The translations under genes and the position numbers were made by a program. A stretch of 64,000 nucleotides of DNA from Bacteroides sp. (GTDB lineage Bacteria; Bacteroidota; Bacteroidia; Bacteroidales; Bacteroidaceae), in contig NZ_JASLER010000094.1 in the NCBI RefSeq assembly GCF_030151085.1, positions 1-64,000 of the forward strand, in the 5' to 3' direction. The notes beneath the pieces are model-generated. The model was given only the letters and a program-made list of their open reading frames with translations. It ran no database searches and was not told the origin of the DNA. Shown here one piece after another: positions 43,695-52,924 of this stretch; the first letter of the stretch is position 1; every line of letters starts with the position of its first letter.

Positions 43695-44867
43695 CTACAC
43701 AATCCACTTATCTCGTACTTCCTTCACAATATCCTCATCATGCAGATGGGTATAAATATCCTTGATGTCGTTACCTTCTGCATGTCCCATAATTCTCTCG
43801 GCTATTCCATCACGAATACCCTTTTTCGCTGCTATCGTTCGGAAGCTGTGCCGTGCTCGATGGAAGGTCATTGTCTTATCAATCTTCAAATCTGCCATAA
43901 TATCTTTCAAATAACGGTTAGTTGGTTGATTGGAGATAGGCAAGAAAATCTTTTGGCACGGCTCACCATTCCCAAGTAGAGCTACCACAACAGGAGATAC
44001 GATAGGAATTTTATAGGTTACACTAGTCTTAGTACGTTCATTACACAGGATAAGGTAGGTTTCGCCTGTATCGACCGTTATCGGTTTGATGTCGGAATAA
44101 GTAAGCACGGAGAACTCGGCAAAAGATAGGCTGGTATAGCAGCTAAACAGAAACTCTCTCAAGACTTCCTGCTTTCCCTTACTGTAATCCTTCTTATCAT
44201 AGGCAGCTTGTAGCTTTTTAAGCTCTTCTTCCGTCAGTACATCGTTATTCTGTGCCTTGATATTCTTTTTGATTTCAAACTTCTCATAGGGATTCTTTGC
44301 CAACTTCTCCTTATCGACAGCAATTCCAATCAGGAATTTCAAGTTAGAGTGCTTCTTGTAGACGGTAGAAAGAATATTGCCTACTTCAAGTTCATGGTTA
44401 TGGAACTGCTGAATGAAGTCCAAAGTTATCTCACTGAAAGAAAGGGTAGGTTTCCATTCCTTCATGGTATTGATTAGCTTATAATAATTGGAAATCGTTC
44501 CTGTTGCACGGGATTGTTTTAGCTGCTCAATCTCGTTTTCTATGAAAACATAGAAATCGGTATTGCCGTGATGTTTATCTTTCAGGCGTTCCAAGAATTG
44601 AGGAATAGGCAACGGAGTAAAGAAGTTTTCCATTACTATCGTGTCTGCCTTCTGATACACTTCACTGATGGCTTTGTTGTAGTAGTAACAACGAGGTTCA
44701 GAACCACGTACCGTATTCGATACTTTGTTCCAATGTTTGGGATAAACTGCTATGTTCATACTGATTAAAGTAGAACGACGGTAAGCAGTGTAACGCAGAC
44801 AAACCATCTGTTTGCCTTCTTTGGTTGCGTAATCCTTGCGCAACTCAATCTTAATCGTAGCTTTCAT
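43695..44867 (-). CDS. Tyrosine integrase of the mobilizable element
   Basis: A 390-residue protein when started at the ATG at 44867 (MKATIKIELRKD). The open frame runs back into the tRNA but those codons are not protein-like. It has an N-terminal arm-binding domain, a SAM-like core-binding domain (about 100-200) and a catalytic domain with HRAR (His336, Arg339), GH (His362) and the nucleophile Tyr372 (IYTHL). The place of the first catalytic Arg reads TSLS (residues 245-248), so that Arg is missing, as is known for IntDOT-type Bacteroides integrases. It integrates the element into tRNA-Cys, next to the right attachment site. Confidence 0.9.
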   Translation of the reverse strand: MKATIKIELRKDYATKEGKQMVCLRYTAYRRSTLISMNIAVYPKHWNKVSNTVRGSEPRCYYYNKAISEVYQKADTIVMENFFTPLPIPQFLERLKDKHHGNTDFYVFIENEIEQLKQSRATGTISNYYKLINTMKEWKPTLSFSEITLDFIQQFHNHELEVGNILSTVYKKHSNLKFLIGIAVDKEKLAKNPYEKFEIKKNIKAQNNDVLTEEELKKLQAAYDKKDYSKGKQEVLREFLFSCYTSLSFAEFSVLTYSDIKPITVDTGETYLILCNERTKTSVTYKIPIVSPVVVALLGNGEPCQKIFLPISNQPTNRYLKDIMADLKIDKTMTFHRARHSFRTIAAKKGIRDGIAERIMGHAEGNDIKDIYTHLHDEDIVKEVRDKWIV

Positions 44868-44978
44868 TACAATTTTTGGCTGTTTTACTGTAAAACAATT
44901 GTAAAACAAAAGCTGAAAACTATGAAATTTCTTCTTCCAATCCTTCCACCACAGAGGACGTAAGTACTTAAAAAACAG

Positions 44979-45008
44979 AAGGATTAGAAATTTACTTTCT
45001 AATCCTTT
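44979..45008 (-). terminator. Terminator hairpin of tRNA-Cys (element-borne copy)
   Basis: AAGGATTAGAAA pairs with TTTCTAATCCTT around a short loop. It lies just past the 3' end of tRNA-Cys in its direction. An identical 30-base copy at 33128-33157 is the original chromosomal one. Confidence 0.75.
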
Positions 45009-45016
45009 CTTGCTTT

Positions 45017-45091
45017 TGGAGGTTCCTGGCGGATTCGAACCGCCGTACACGGTTTTGCAGACCGCTGACTAAGCCACTCATCCAAGGAACC
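45017..45091 (-). tRNA. tRNA-Cys (anticodon GCA)
   Basis: Read leftward from 45091: acceptor GGTTCCT pairs with AGGAACC. The D arm follows, then an anticodon loop CTGCAAA with GCA, a T arm GGCGGTTCGAATCCGCC, discriminator U and encoded CCA at 45019-45017. The U discriminator and GCA are characteristic of tRNA-Cys. Its 3' end is the integration site of the mobile element, which restores the gene. Confidence 0.96.
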
Positions 45092-45127
45092 GTTCTTTCA
45101 AGAACGCTTTATTCTCGTTTGCGGATG

Positions 45128-45157
45128 CAAAGGTAGTACATTTTTTGTAACTACCAA
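45128..45157 (-). promoter_or_regulatory. Promoter of tRNA-Cys
   Basis: On the minus strand TTG (45155-45157), 19 bases, then TACCTTTG (45128-45135), a full Bacteroides promoter about 37 bases before the tRNA. Confidence 0.75.
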
Positions 45158-45373
45158 CTATCCACAACAATTTTTCTTTGTTTCTTTTCGTGTCCCACTG
45201 CACTCAGCGCGCTTCTTATCGTACAATTGTTTTAATTCACAGCCAGTTGCACAATTTGCACAGGGGTTATTTTTATCTTTTGCTCTGCGAAAAAAAGTGT
45301 AAACATTCTGGCCAATACGAACTGCACACAACAATAGCAGCAGACCAACTACCCATTCTTGCCAATTACTCAT
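45158..45373 (-). CDS. FeoB-associated Cys-rich membrane protein
   Basis: A 71-residue protein started at the ATG at 45373 (MSNWQEWVVGLLLLLCAV), which overlaps the feoB stop as ATGA. One membrane helix is followed by a Cys-rich tail (PCANCATGCELKQLY, ending KKNCCG). Small proteins of this type are regularly encoded after feoB and may help ferrous iron transfer. The translational coupling supports a shared function. Confidence 0.85.
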   Translation of the reverse strand: MSNWQEWVVGLLLLLCAVRIGQNVYTFFRRAKDKNNPCANCATGCELKQLYDKKRAECSGTRKETKKNCCG

Positions 45374-47841
45374 AGAAACATTCCTCCTATCTGATAAATA
45401 CCATAAGACATTACCCATGCAAGCAAAGTAGTATATGCCGCCGTAAACAATGCCCACTTCCAGCTACCCGATTCTTGCTTAATAGCTACCAACGTTGCCA
45501 TACAAGGGAAGTATATCAGCACAAATACCATATAACAGAATGCCACTAATGGCGAAATCGGAATACGCTCAGCAAGACTAACCGTATCAATATCGGCATC
45601 ATTAGTATAAAGCACTCCCAATGTACTTACCACCAATTCCTTGGCACCAACACCCGAAAGCAGCCCAATACCCAGCTTCCAATCAAAACCTAACGGCTCG
45701 ATAACCGGTTCAATAGCTTTACCTATCTGCCCGATATAAGAATTTTCCTGTTGTTCGGCAACCGTTTCGTAAGCGTTATGGTCGGGATAATAACCAAGCG
45801 CCCATATTACAATAGAAGCCAGCATAATGATTCCTCCCATCTTGCGAAGATATTGCGCACCTTTTTCCCATGTATGACGGAATATGGATTTGGCCGTCGG
45901 CATACGATACGGAGGCAATTCCATTACAAATGGAGTATCATCACCTTTCACCAGAAAACGAGTGAAAAGCCGAGCCATCACCACAGCCAGTATAATGCCT
46001 ATCGCATAAATAGCCAACAAAATCAAACTGGCATTGTTCGGAAAGAAAGTTCCAACAAGCAGCAAATAAATAGGCAAACGAGCACTACAGGACATTAACG
46101 GATTAACAAGCATCGTAATAAGGCGGCTCTTACGATTTTCGATAGTACGCGAAGCCATAATAGCAGGGACATTACAACCAAAACCCATAATCAACGGGAT
46201 AAATGATTTTCCATGCAAACCCATTTTATGCATAATCTTATCCATTATGAAAGCTGCACGAGCCATATAACCCGAATCTTCCATTAAAGATATGCAGAAA
46301 TACAGAATGAGAATATTGGGTAAGAAAACAATAACTCCTCCTACTCCTCCTACAATTCCATCTACCAACATATCTTTCAGAGGACCTTCCGACATATTGT
46401 TTTGTATCAGATTGCCTATTGCATCCACCAACCATTCAATGGCTTGCATAGGATATTCCCCGAGTACAAAAGTACCCTGAAACATAAGATACATAAAGAG
46501 GAAGAATATGGGATACCCCCAAATACGATGCGTCACAATGGAGTCGATTACCCGTGTAGTATGCTCTGTATCTTGATGGTTGTCAACAAACGTCTCTTTC
46601 AAAGCACCGGCTATGAAACCATATTTTGCATCGGTAATTGCTTGTTCGCTATCTTCATTGATAGAGTTTCGAAGGCGTTGTTTTTCGTGGTCACGCACTT
46701 CCAATATATCGTTACCATTGGGTAATTCCAAAGCAAACGTTTCCAGTTCTTTGTCATTCTCCAGTAATTTTATAGTCAGGAAACGAGTGGAATACTTATG
46801 ACGAATATTCTCATTAATACTGATTACCCGTTTTACTTCTTCGATGCTCCGCTCTAATTCCGGTCCATGATTAATGTGGATATGGCGATAGAAACCACGA
46901 GGACGTTCTCCTTCTTCTTTATGACTGCCAAAACCATGATCGGGAACATATTCCTGATGCCAGTTACGCAAATCATTCAGAACTTCGGCATGCACTTTCC
47001 CTTTTTGATCCAGAAAGTCACCACCCTCATAAATATTGATAATCAAATGAAAAAGCTCATCAATACCCTTGCCAGTTCTGCTGACAGTAGGCATCATAGG
47101 CACACCAAAAAGTTGTCCCAGCTTTACATAATCCAACGTATTTCCACTAGCTTCCAATTCGTCATACATATTAAGTGCAATTACCATGCGCACGTTCATG
47201 TCGATCAATTGGGTAGTGAGATACAGGTTGCGCTCCAGATTGGAAGAGTCAACTACATTGATAACGATATCGGGTGTTTCATCAATGATATGGCGACGTA
47301 CATAGATTTCTTCGGGAGAATAAGCAGAAAGCGAATACGTTCCGGGAAGATCGACGATGCGGAAGTGATATCCTTGAAAGTCAAAATAACCTTCTTTGGC
47401 ATCTACCGTAACACCGCTATAGTTGCCAACATGTTCGTGCGAACCGGAAGCAATATTAAAAAGAGAGGTTTTACCACAATTGGGATTTCCCACTAAAGCT
47501 ACATTGATCGTGCGGCGTTTGCCTAGGGCAAGACGCTTCAAATGCTCCTCACCAAGATGAATGTCTTCACTAAAACCTTTGTGAAATCCGGGTTGAGCAC
47601 TCTGCTGCTTTATTTCCTCCTCGCTGATGACCTCTATCATCGCAGCTTCTTGCCTGCGTAATGAAATTTCATATCCCATTACTTTGTATTTGATAGGATC
47701 TTTCAGCGGAGCATTCAATAAAACCTCTACATTCTTCCCTTTAATGAACCCCATCTCCACGATACGCTTACGGAAACCGCCGTGTCCCAACACCTTTACG
47801 ATTACACCTTTCTCACCGGTCTTCAATTCGGACAAACGCAT
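45370..47841 (-). CDS. feoB: Ferrous iron transporter FeoAB fusion
   Basis: An 823-residue protein that joins a FeoA-like SH3 domain (residues 1-72: MRLSELKTGEKGVIVKVLG) to FeoB. The G domain has G1 GNPNCGKTS, the DLPGTYSLSAYS G3 region and NMYDE as G4. The membrane part carries the two inverted gate domains with FGCNVPA (Cys in the pore), SCSARLPIYLL and GAKELVVSTLGVLY. It imports Fe(II) across the inner membrane. The FeoA fusion is usual in Bacteroides. Followed by the Cys-rich partner with overlapping codons. Confidence 0.95.
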   Translation of the reverse strand: MRLSELKTGEKGVIVKVLGHGGFRKRIVEMGFIKGKNVEVLLNAPLKDPIKYKVMGYEISLRRQEAAMIEVISEEEIKQQSAQPGFHKGFSEDIHLGEEHLKRLALGKRRTINVALVGNPNCGKTSLFNIASGSHEHVGNYSGVTVDAKEGYFDFQGYHFRIVDLPGTYSLSAYSPEEIYVRRHIIDETPDIVINVVDSSNLERNLYLTTQLIDMNVRMVIALNMYDELEASGNTLDYVKLGQLFGVPMMPTVSRTGKGIDELFHLIINIYEGGDFLDQKGKVHAEVLNDLRNWHQEYVPDHGFGSHKEEGERPRGFYRHIHINHGPELERSIEEVKRVISINENIRHKYSTRFLTIKLLENDKELETFALELPNGNDILEVRDHEKQRLRNSINEDSEQAITDAKYGFIAGALKETFVDNHQDTEHTTRVIDSIVTHRIWGYPIFFLFMYLMFQGTFVLGEYPMQAIEWLVDAIGNLIQNNMSEGPLKDMLVDGIVGGVGGVIVFLPNILILYFCISLMEDSGYMARAAFIMDKIMHKMGLHGKSFIPLIMGFGCNVPAIMASRTIENRKSRLITMLVNPLMSCSARLPIYLLLVGTFFPNNASLILLAIYAIGIILAVVMARLFTRFLVKGDDTPFVMELPPYRMPTAKSIFRHTWEKGAQYLRKMGGIIMLASIVIWALGYYPDHNAYETVAEQQENSYIGQIGKAIEPVIEPLGFDWKLGIGLLSGVGAKELVVSTLGVLYTNDADIDTVSLAERIPISPLVAFCYMVFVLIYFPCMATLVAIKQESGSWKWALFTAAYTTLLAWVMSYGIYQIGGMFL

Positions 47842-47869
47842 AGTCTTCTGTCTTTTTTGTTATTGCGTG

Positions 47870-47901
47870 CAAAGATAACGTTTCTATCCACAAGCCACAA
47901 A
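47870..47901 (-). promoter_or_regulatory. Promoter of feoAB
   Basis: On the minus strand TTTG (47898-47901), 20 bases, then TATCTTTG (47870-47877). This is a consensus Bacteroides promoter about 30 bases before the feoAB start. No Fur box was recognised. Confidence 0.8.
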
Positions 47902-48007
47902 TAATTTAGAATGTTTTTAAATAAGAGAGATTTCAAAACACAGCATACCTTCCGACAAGAGAAGAACCAGAGCAACCGCACCAAAGTTCATTCATATCGA
48001 CAGGGGG

Positions 48008-48093
48008 ATACCCACTCCGCTACAACTCCGCTATTCCTCCGCTTATGAATACCCATAAGCGGAGGAATAGCGGAGTTGTAGCGGAGTGGGTAT
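48008..48093. repeat. Perfect 40-bp inverted repeat with 6-base loop
   Basis: Left arm 48008-48047 and right arm 48054-48093 are exact reverse complements; the loop is AATACC. Within each arm the motif CTCCGCT recurs three times at 11-12 base spacing. As RNA it is an extremely stable hairpin; as DNA it can form a cruciform. No T run follows, so it is not a usual terminator. Confidence 0.95.
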
Positions 48094-48328
48094 ATTTCAT
48101 TCATAGTAACTTTCCGGATATAAGTACCTTGTAAGATACAAGATCTTCGCCACCTAGGAACAAAGCGTTCGGTACCGAAGAGCATTCCTTTCCCCGGTGC
48201 CGGACAATTGGTTCTTTTCTGACGAGATTTGAATCAGTTGTCAACTCGTTTCCTTCCTTTCTTTCCCAATATGAATAGATTTTGGTGTGGTTGCCCTGGT
48301 AAAGAACAAGTAATCACAAAACTTATTG

Positions 48329-48336
48329 TATCTTTG
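48329..48336 (+). promoter_or_regulatory. -7 box of tilS, close to the start codon
   Basis: TATCTTTG matches the Bacteroides -7 consensus exactly and ends 4 bases before the ATG at 48341. The transcript would begin at or within a few bases of the start codon, so tilS may be leaderless. No clear -33 box was found. Confidence 0.55.
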
Positions 48337-48340
48337 CAAG

Positions 48341-49615
48341 ATGAATATGCAGAAAATATCGCAATACATTCATCAATACAATCTCTTCTCTTCTGAAGAT
48401 AAAATACTCGTGGCACTGAGCGGAGGAGCTGACTCGGTTGCATTATTGCGTCTACTCCTGACATTAGGCTATACCTGCGAAGCTGCCCATTGTAACTTTC
48501 ACCTTCGGGGAGCAGAGTCCGATCGAGACGAATCTTTTGTACGTCAACTTTGCAAAGACCTCCAGGTACCTCTGCACATCATCCACTTTGATACCGAAAA
48601 AGAAGCCGAAGAACGGCATATTTCGATTGAAATGGCTGCAAGAGAATTACGATACGGATGGTTTGAGAACATACGAAATGAATGTGGCGCAAATGTAATT
48701 GCAGTAGCACATCATCAAGACGACAGTGTAGAAACTTTATTACTCAATCTTATCCGAGGTACCGGTATCAACGGATTGCGGGGTATTCAACCTAAAAATG
48801 GAAATATCGTCCGCCCTTTGCTTTGCCTCGACCGAAAGGAAATCATTGATTATCTGCAAGATATCAAGCAAGTTTATGTAACAGACAGCACTAATCTCCA
48901 AGATGAATATACTCGTAATAAGATTCGCCTGAACTTGCTCCCAATGATGCAGGATATCAATCCTTCCGTCAAAGAGAGCATACTGAAAACCTCACAACAT
49001 CTGAATGATGCAGCTATCATTTATAATAAAGGAATAGAAGAAGCCAAACTACGAGTACTAACAAAAGAAGGAATAAGCATCCATGCTCTACAACAAGAAC
49101 CAGCACCAGAAACCATCTTGTTCGAGATTTTATATCCGCTAGGATTCAATGCCGCTCAAGTAAAGGATATATATCGTGCATTAGAAGGACAATCGGGAAA
49201 AGTATTTACCAGTGCCAACTTTCGCGTTATAAAAGACCGGGATTTATTACTGACTAGCCCAGTTCAAGAAATAACAAAACCTATTTTAGATATAACAGAA
49301 CAGGCGTATACTCAAGATTTCATTATTCCTCGCGACAAAAACAAAGCCTGTTTCGATGCAGACAAACTGCAACACCCCCTCTCCTTACGCCTATGGCAAC
49401 AAGGAGATACCTTCGTCCCTTTCGGAATGAAAGGAAAAAAGAAAGTAAGTGACTACCTGACCGACCGTAAGTTCTCCCTTCCCCGCAAAGAACAACAATG
49501 GGTGCTTTGCTGCGGAGAAGACATCATCTGGCTAGTAGGAGAACGAACGGACAATCGCTTCAGAGTAGATGAAAAGACAAAGAAAGTAATAATTATAATG
49601 AAGAATGAAGAATGA
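48341..49615 (+). CDS. tilS: tRNA(Ile)-lysidine synthase TilS
   Basis: A 424-residue protein from the ATG at 48341 ([10 protein letters not shown]); an upstream TTG frame extension overlaps the promoter and is rejected. The PP-loop SGGADS is at residues 27-32. [25 protein letters not shown] and the C-terminal TilS domain ([25 protein letters not shown]) are diagnostic. It attaches lysine to C34 of the tRNA-Ile with CAU anticodon, letting it read AUA. Essential in most bacteria. Confidence 0.95.
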   Translation: MNMQKISQYIHQYNLFSSEDKILVALSGGADSVALLRLLLTLGYTCEAAHCNFHLRGAESDRDESFVRQLCKDLQVPLHIIHFDTEKEAEERHISIEMAARELRYGWFENIRNECGANVIAVAHHQDDSVETLLLNLIRGTGINGLRGIQPKNGNIVRPLLCLDRKEIIDYLQDIKQVYVTDSTNLQDEYTRNKIRLNLLPMMQDINPSVKESILKTSQHLNDAAIIYNKGIEEAKLRVLTKEGISIHALQQEPAPETILFEILYPLGFNAAQVKDIYRALEGQSGKVFTSANFRVIKDRDLLLTSPVQEITKPILDITEQAYTQDFIIPRDKNKACFDADKLQHPLSLRLWQQGDTFVPFGMKGKKKVSDYLTDRKFSLPRKEQQWVLCCGEDIIWLVGERTDNRFRVDEKTKKVIIIMKNEE

Positions 49616-49631
49616 AGAATTCTTCATTTAT

Positions 49632-50465
49632 TTAAATAATAATCCTATCTTCCTTCTGTCTTTTGAAGCAATCTGCCAACAGCACCGCAAACGGAGTATC
49701 GTAAGTGCGGGCTTTCTGCGGACAACTCTTCACGCATGCGCAACACTTGATACACTTTTCTGTAACCGTACTACATTCATCCCCTTTCAGAATAGCACCC
49801 GTAGGACAATGCTTTACACATATTCCACAATGTGTACAAAGTTCGGTATCGGCCTTCGGAGTACGAGGTAATGGCACACCACTTTTACGCAATTTAATAA
49901 CCTTGCGCATAAACCGGAATAAAGGGAAAAAGGGTTGACTGGGGCGCTGTATACGTGTCACATCAACTCCGTACAGCTTCTCCATATCGGCAGCATTCGC
50001 AACCTTAGTAAGCACTTTTTGGCCAAACTGCTCTGCAAACTGTAAATCCTCTGTATCCGGACGTCCTACGGCAACAGGGTATTTTTCACTGCTATAGGAA
50101 TGCTCACCTACAAATGTAGCGCCGGCAATCACTTTAAATCCGAGACCGGAAGCAAAAGTATCCAAATCAATCAACGCCTTTTCGTATGCACGGTTTCCAT
50201 AAACAACAACCAAAACCACCGGAGAACCGCTAGCATGAATATCCTTCATTCGCTCCAATGCCAACGGAGCCACATGACCACCATAAACCGGAACAGAAAT
50301 AATAGTCAACGCGTCCTGAGGAATTTCATATCTTTCAATAGCGTTTAATGTTAAATCAATATTTGTCACTTTTGAACAACCAATGCCGCGAACAATTGCA
50401 TCCCCAACTTGTTTAGAAGTGTGGGTAGGCGAAAAAGTGACTAAACAAACTTCGTGTATATCCAT
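49632..50465 (-). CDS. EFR1-type flavodoxin/ferredoxin fusion protein
   Basis: A 277-residue protein started at the ATG at 50465 (MDIHEVCLVTFSPTHTSKQ). The N-terminal flavodoxin-like domain has the FMN-type loop SPTHTSKQ and PVYGGHVAPLALERM. The C-terminal dicluster ferredoxin part has CTHCGICVKHCP and CIKCCACVKSCP, binding two 4Fe-4S clusters. This architecture is the EFR1 family of anaerobes; it moves electrons, partner unknown. A -7 box TATCTTTG on the minus strand lies about 22 bases upstream of the start. Confidence 0.88.
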   Translation of the reverse strand: MDIHEVCLVTFSPTHTSKQVGDAIVRGIGCSKVTNIDLTLNAIERYEIPQDALTIISVPVYGGHVAPLALERMKDIHASGSPVVLVVVYGNRAYEKALIDLDTFASGLGFKVIAGATFVGEHSYSSEKYPVAVGRPDTEDLQFAEQFGQKVLTKVANAADMEKLYGVDVTRIQRPSQPFFPLFRFMRKVIKLRKSGVPLPRTPKADTELCTHCGICVKHCPTGAILKGDECSTVTEKCIKCCACVKSCPQKARTYDTPFAVLLADCFKRQKEDRIII

Positions 50466-50546
50466 AATTTTATCTTGATAATACAGCAAAGATAAAGTTT
50501 TAAATTTAAAAAAAGGCGAATTATTTATGAAACCAAAAATATTTAT

Positions 50547-50740
50547 TACCTTTGCGCCGTTGAAACATTCTGCAACTCCTTACTGAGGCGAAGGCAGTTA
50601 AACAGATTTCCGGTTCAATAAATAATATCCCAATAAACATAAATCAAAAAGGTAGACTTGCAAAAGTTGCTACGAACAATAAGTGCAACGTTGTATGTAT
50701 GCCTTCTCAAAACATATTAAACCATTCACACATATACTGT
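50547..50740 (+). promoter_or_regulatory. rho promoter and long leader
   Basis: TACCTTTG (50547-50554) is a perfect -7 box, which gives a leader of about 180 bases before the rho start at 50741. Inside are small hairpins such as GTTGC/GCAAC around 50666-50689. An upstream in-frame ATG at 50699 would add 14 residues but is less likely. A long leader suits the autoregulation known for rho in other bacteria. Confidence 0.55.
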
Positions 50741-52897
50741 ATGTATAATATCATTCAATTGAACGACAAAAATCTGTCGGAATTGCAAACTATTGCCCAG
50801 GAACTGGGTATCAAAAAAACAGACTCACTTAAGAAAGAAGAACTTGTTTACAAGATACTTGATGAACAAGCCATCGCCGGCGCCACTAAAAAAGTAGCAG
50901 CCGATAAACTAAAAGAAGAGCGCAAAGTCGATAAACAAAAACGTTCGCGAGTAACAGTCAAGAAGGAAGGCGTAGACAAAGTATTTACCGCCAACAAGAA
51001 CGGTGACCTGACAAAAGCAAAAGCAGAAGAAACCTCTGTAGCAAAAGAACAGCCCAAAGCAGTAGAACCTGCCAAGGCACAAACTCCCGCTACTCCTGCT
51101 CCTGCCGCTGCCGCTCCTGCAACCACCGCAACTCCCGCTGTTGCTGCCGAAGCACCCGCTGAAAAGAAATCAGCCTCGTCCAAACGTAAACCCGGACGTC
51201 CTCGTAAAACAACAAATGAAAAGGAAGAAGCTGAAACTCCAAAGACTCCGGAAGTTCGTAAAGAAAAAGAGCCAGAATTGGAATTTGAGTCTAAGACATC
51301 AGTTGCAACGCCCAAAACAGTAATCAAGAAAGCAGATAAAAATGTTGTAATGGACGAAAGTCCCATACTGACAGAACCGGAAGATGACTTCATCCCCATT
51401 GAAGACCTCCCGACTGAAAAAGTAGAATTGCCTTCCGAACTTATTGGCAAATTCGAAGCAACTAAAACAGAAACGCCTGCACCTGCCGAACAACCGATAC
51501 AACGCCCACGCCTCCGTCCGCGCGAAAACAATGCTCCCTACAACAATAATAACGGAAGTAATAACAACAACGGAAACAATAACGGAAGCAATAACAACAA
51601 CAATAATAGTAACAATAATAGCAATAATAGTAACAATAATAGCAATAATAATCGTCCCGGTTATCAGCCTCGTCCTGCCGCCCAGCAACCTCGTCCTGCG
51701 CAGCCATACAATAATGGTGAGAACTATTCTGCTGCTCCCGAGCGCAAGCCTGTAGAACGTGAAAAGGTTTACGAGTTCGACGATATCCTCACCGGTACCG
51801 GCGTATTGGAAATCATGCAAGACGGATATGGTTTCCTCCGCTCTTCCGATTACAACTATCTTTCTTCTCCGGACGATATCTATGTATCTCAGTCTCAGAT
51901 CAAGTTATTCGGTCTGAAAACCGGTGACGTAGTAGAAGGTGTCATTCGTCCTCCTAAAGAGGGAGAAAAATATTTCCCGCTAGTGAAAGTAGCTAAAATC
52001 AACGGACGCGACCCGGCTTTCGTACGCGACCGTGTTCCGTTTGAGCACCTTACTCCACTCTTCCCCGACGAAAAGTTCAAGCTTTGCAAAGGCGGATACT
52101 CCGATTCTTTGTCTGCTCGTGTGGTCGATCTTTTCGCCCCGATTGGTAAAGGTCAACGTGCCTTAATCGTTGCACAGCCCAAAACCGGTAAGACAATCTT
52201 GATGAAAGATATTGCCAATGCCATTGCTGCCAACCATCCGGAAGTTTACATGATTATGTTACTTATCGACGAACGTCCTGAAGAAGTAACCGACATGGCT
52301 CGTACCGTTAATGCAGAAGTTATTGCTTCTACTTTCGACGAACCCGCCGAACGCCATGTAAAAATAGCCGGTATCGTTCTTGAAAAAGCAAAACGAATGG
52401 TAGAATGCGGACACGACGTTGTTATCTTCCTTGATTCTATCACACGCCTTGCCCGTGCATACAATACGGTTTCTCCGGCTTCCGGTAAAGTACTTTCCGG
52501 TGGTGTGGATGCCAATGCACTGCACAAACCCAAACGCTTCTTCGGTGCCGCACGTAATATAGAAGGTGGAGGTTCATTGACCATCCTCGCTACTGCATTA
52601 ATTGACACCGGTTCTAAAATGGACGAGGTTATCTTTGAAGAATTCAAGGGTACAGGTAACATGGAATTGCAACTCGACCGCAATTTGTCCAATAAGCGTA
52701 TCTTCCCTGCCGTCAATATCATTGCCTCCAGCACTCGCCGCGACGACTTGCTGCTAGACAAGCAGACATTGGATCGTATGTGGATCCTCCGCAAATATCT
52801 TGCCGATATGAATCCATTGGAAGCTATGGACTTCGTAAAAGACCGTTTGGAAAAAACCAAAGACAACGACGAATTCCTGTTGAGCATGAACAGCTAA
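50741..52897 (+). CDS. rho: Transcription termination factor Rho with large disordered insertion
   Basis: A 718-residue hexameric RNA helicase from [15 protein letters not shown]. Residues 1-50 are the N-terminal helix-bundle domain. About 60-330 is a disordered insertion: Lys/Ala/Pro-rich, then Asn-rich (runs such as [13 protein letters not shown]). The primary RNA-binding cold-shock fold begins near [16 protein letters not shown]. The ATPase has Walker A QPKTGKT, Walker [17 protein letters not shown] and the Q/R loops. It ends transcription by moving along RNA. The insertion is typical of Bacteroides Rho; in B. thetaiotaomicron it drives phase separation needed for gut fitness. Confidence 0.96.
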   Translation: MYNIIQLNDKNLSELQTIAQELGIKKTDSLKKEELVYKILDEQAIAGATKKVAADKLKEERKVDKQKRSRVTVKKEGVDKVFTANKNGDLTKAKAEETSVAKEQPKAVEPAKAQTPATPAPAAAAPATTATPAVAAEAPAEKKSASSKRKPGRPRKTTNEKEEAETPKTPEVRKEKEPELEFESKTSVATPKTVIKKADKNVVMDESPILTEPEDDFIPIEDLPTEKVELPSELIGKFEATKTETPAPAEQPIQRPRLRPRENNAPYNNNNGSNNNNGNNNGSNNNNNNSNNNSNNSNNNSNNNRPGYQPRPAAQQPRPAQPYNNGENYSAAPERKPVEREKVYEFDDILTGTGVLEIMQDGYGFLRSSDYNYLSSPDDIYVSQSQIKLFGLKTGDVVEGVIRPPKEGEKYFPLVKVAKINGRDPAFVRDRVPFEHLTPLFPDEKFKLCKGGYSDSLSARVVDLFAPIGKGQRALIVAQPKTGKTILMKDIANAIAANHPEVYMIMLLIDERPEEVTDMARTVNAEVIASTFDEPAERHVKIAGIVLEKAKRMVECGHDVVIFLDSITRLARAYNTVSPASGKVLSGGVDANALHKPKRFFGAARNIEGGGSLTILATALIDTGSKMDEVIFEEFKGTGNMELQLDRNLSNKRIFPAVNIIASSTRRDDLLLDKQTLDRMWILRKYLADMNPLEAMDFVKDRLEKTKDNDEFLLSMNS
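51540..51652 (+). repeat. AAT/AAC trinucleotide-type low-complexity tract in rho
   Basis: About 110 bases of imperfect AAT, AAC and AGT/AGC codons encode the Asn/Ser-rich part of the Rho insertion. Such a tract may vary in length between strains by slippage. Confidence 0.8.
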
Positions 52898-52924
52898 AAG
52901 CATAGAAAAATAAATAAAGCGCTA

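Larger units (their letters stand above)
33165..45035. mobile_element. Integrative mobilizable element in tRNA-Cys, about 11.9 kb
   Basis: Bounded by a 20-bp direct repeat, with the intact tRNA-Cys rebuilt at the right end. The tyrosine integrase lies next to the right site. Inside are an excisionase-like gene, a DUF3987 gene, a toprim primase and a MobV relaxase with an oriT-like region, but no conjugation (tra) genes, so it needs a helper for transfer. Cargo: an AT-rich three-gene block (33335-34799), two Fic genes with an XRE-type regulator (35004-37197), and three secreted proteins behind a large hairpin (41806-43468). It resembles NBU-type elements of Bacteroides in gene set; I cannot name a specific element. 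Confidence 0.9.
47842..48340. other. Intergenic region between feoAB and tilS
   Basis: No credible gene. It holds the feo promoter, the 40-bp perfect inverted repeat at 48008-48093, and several short dyads downstream: CTTGTA/TACAAG (48128-48142) and the 12-bp palindrome TTCGGTACCGAA (48168-48179). Confidence 0.7.

Noticed and set aside
33165..45035. Prophage interpretation of the island
   Set aside because: No capsid, portal, terminase or lysis genes are present; a MobV relaxase and oriT-like region show a mobilizable element.
44868..45050. A 61-codon N-terminal extension of the integrase running into tRNA-Cys
   Set aside because: It covers the tRNA and its terminator, is not protein-like, and a good start ATG exists at 44867.
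50848..51531. A 227-codon minus-strand frame opposite the rho insertion
   Set aside because: Low-complexity Ser/Ala/Gly/Val composition is explained by the repetitive rho codons on the other strand.
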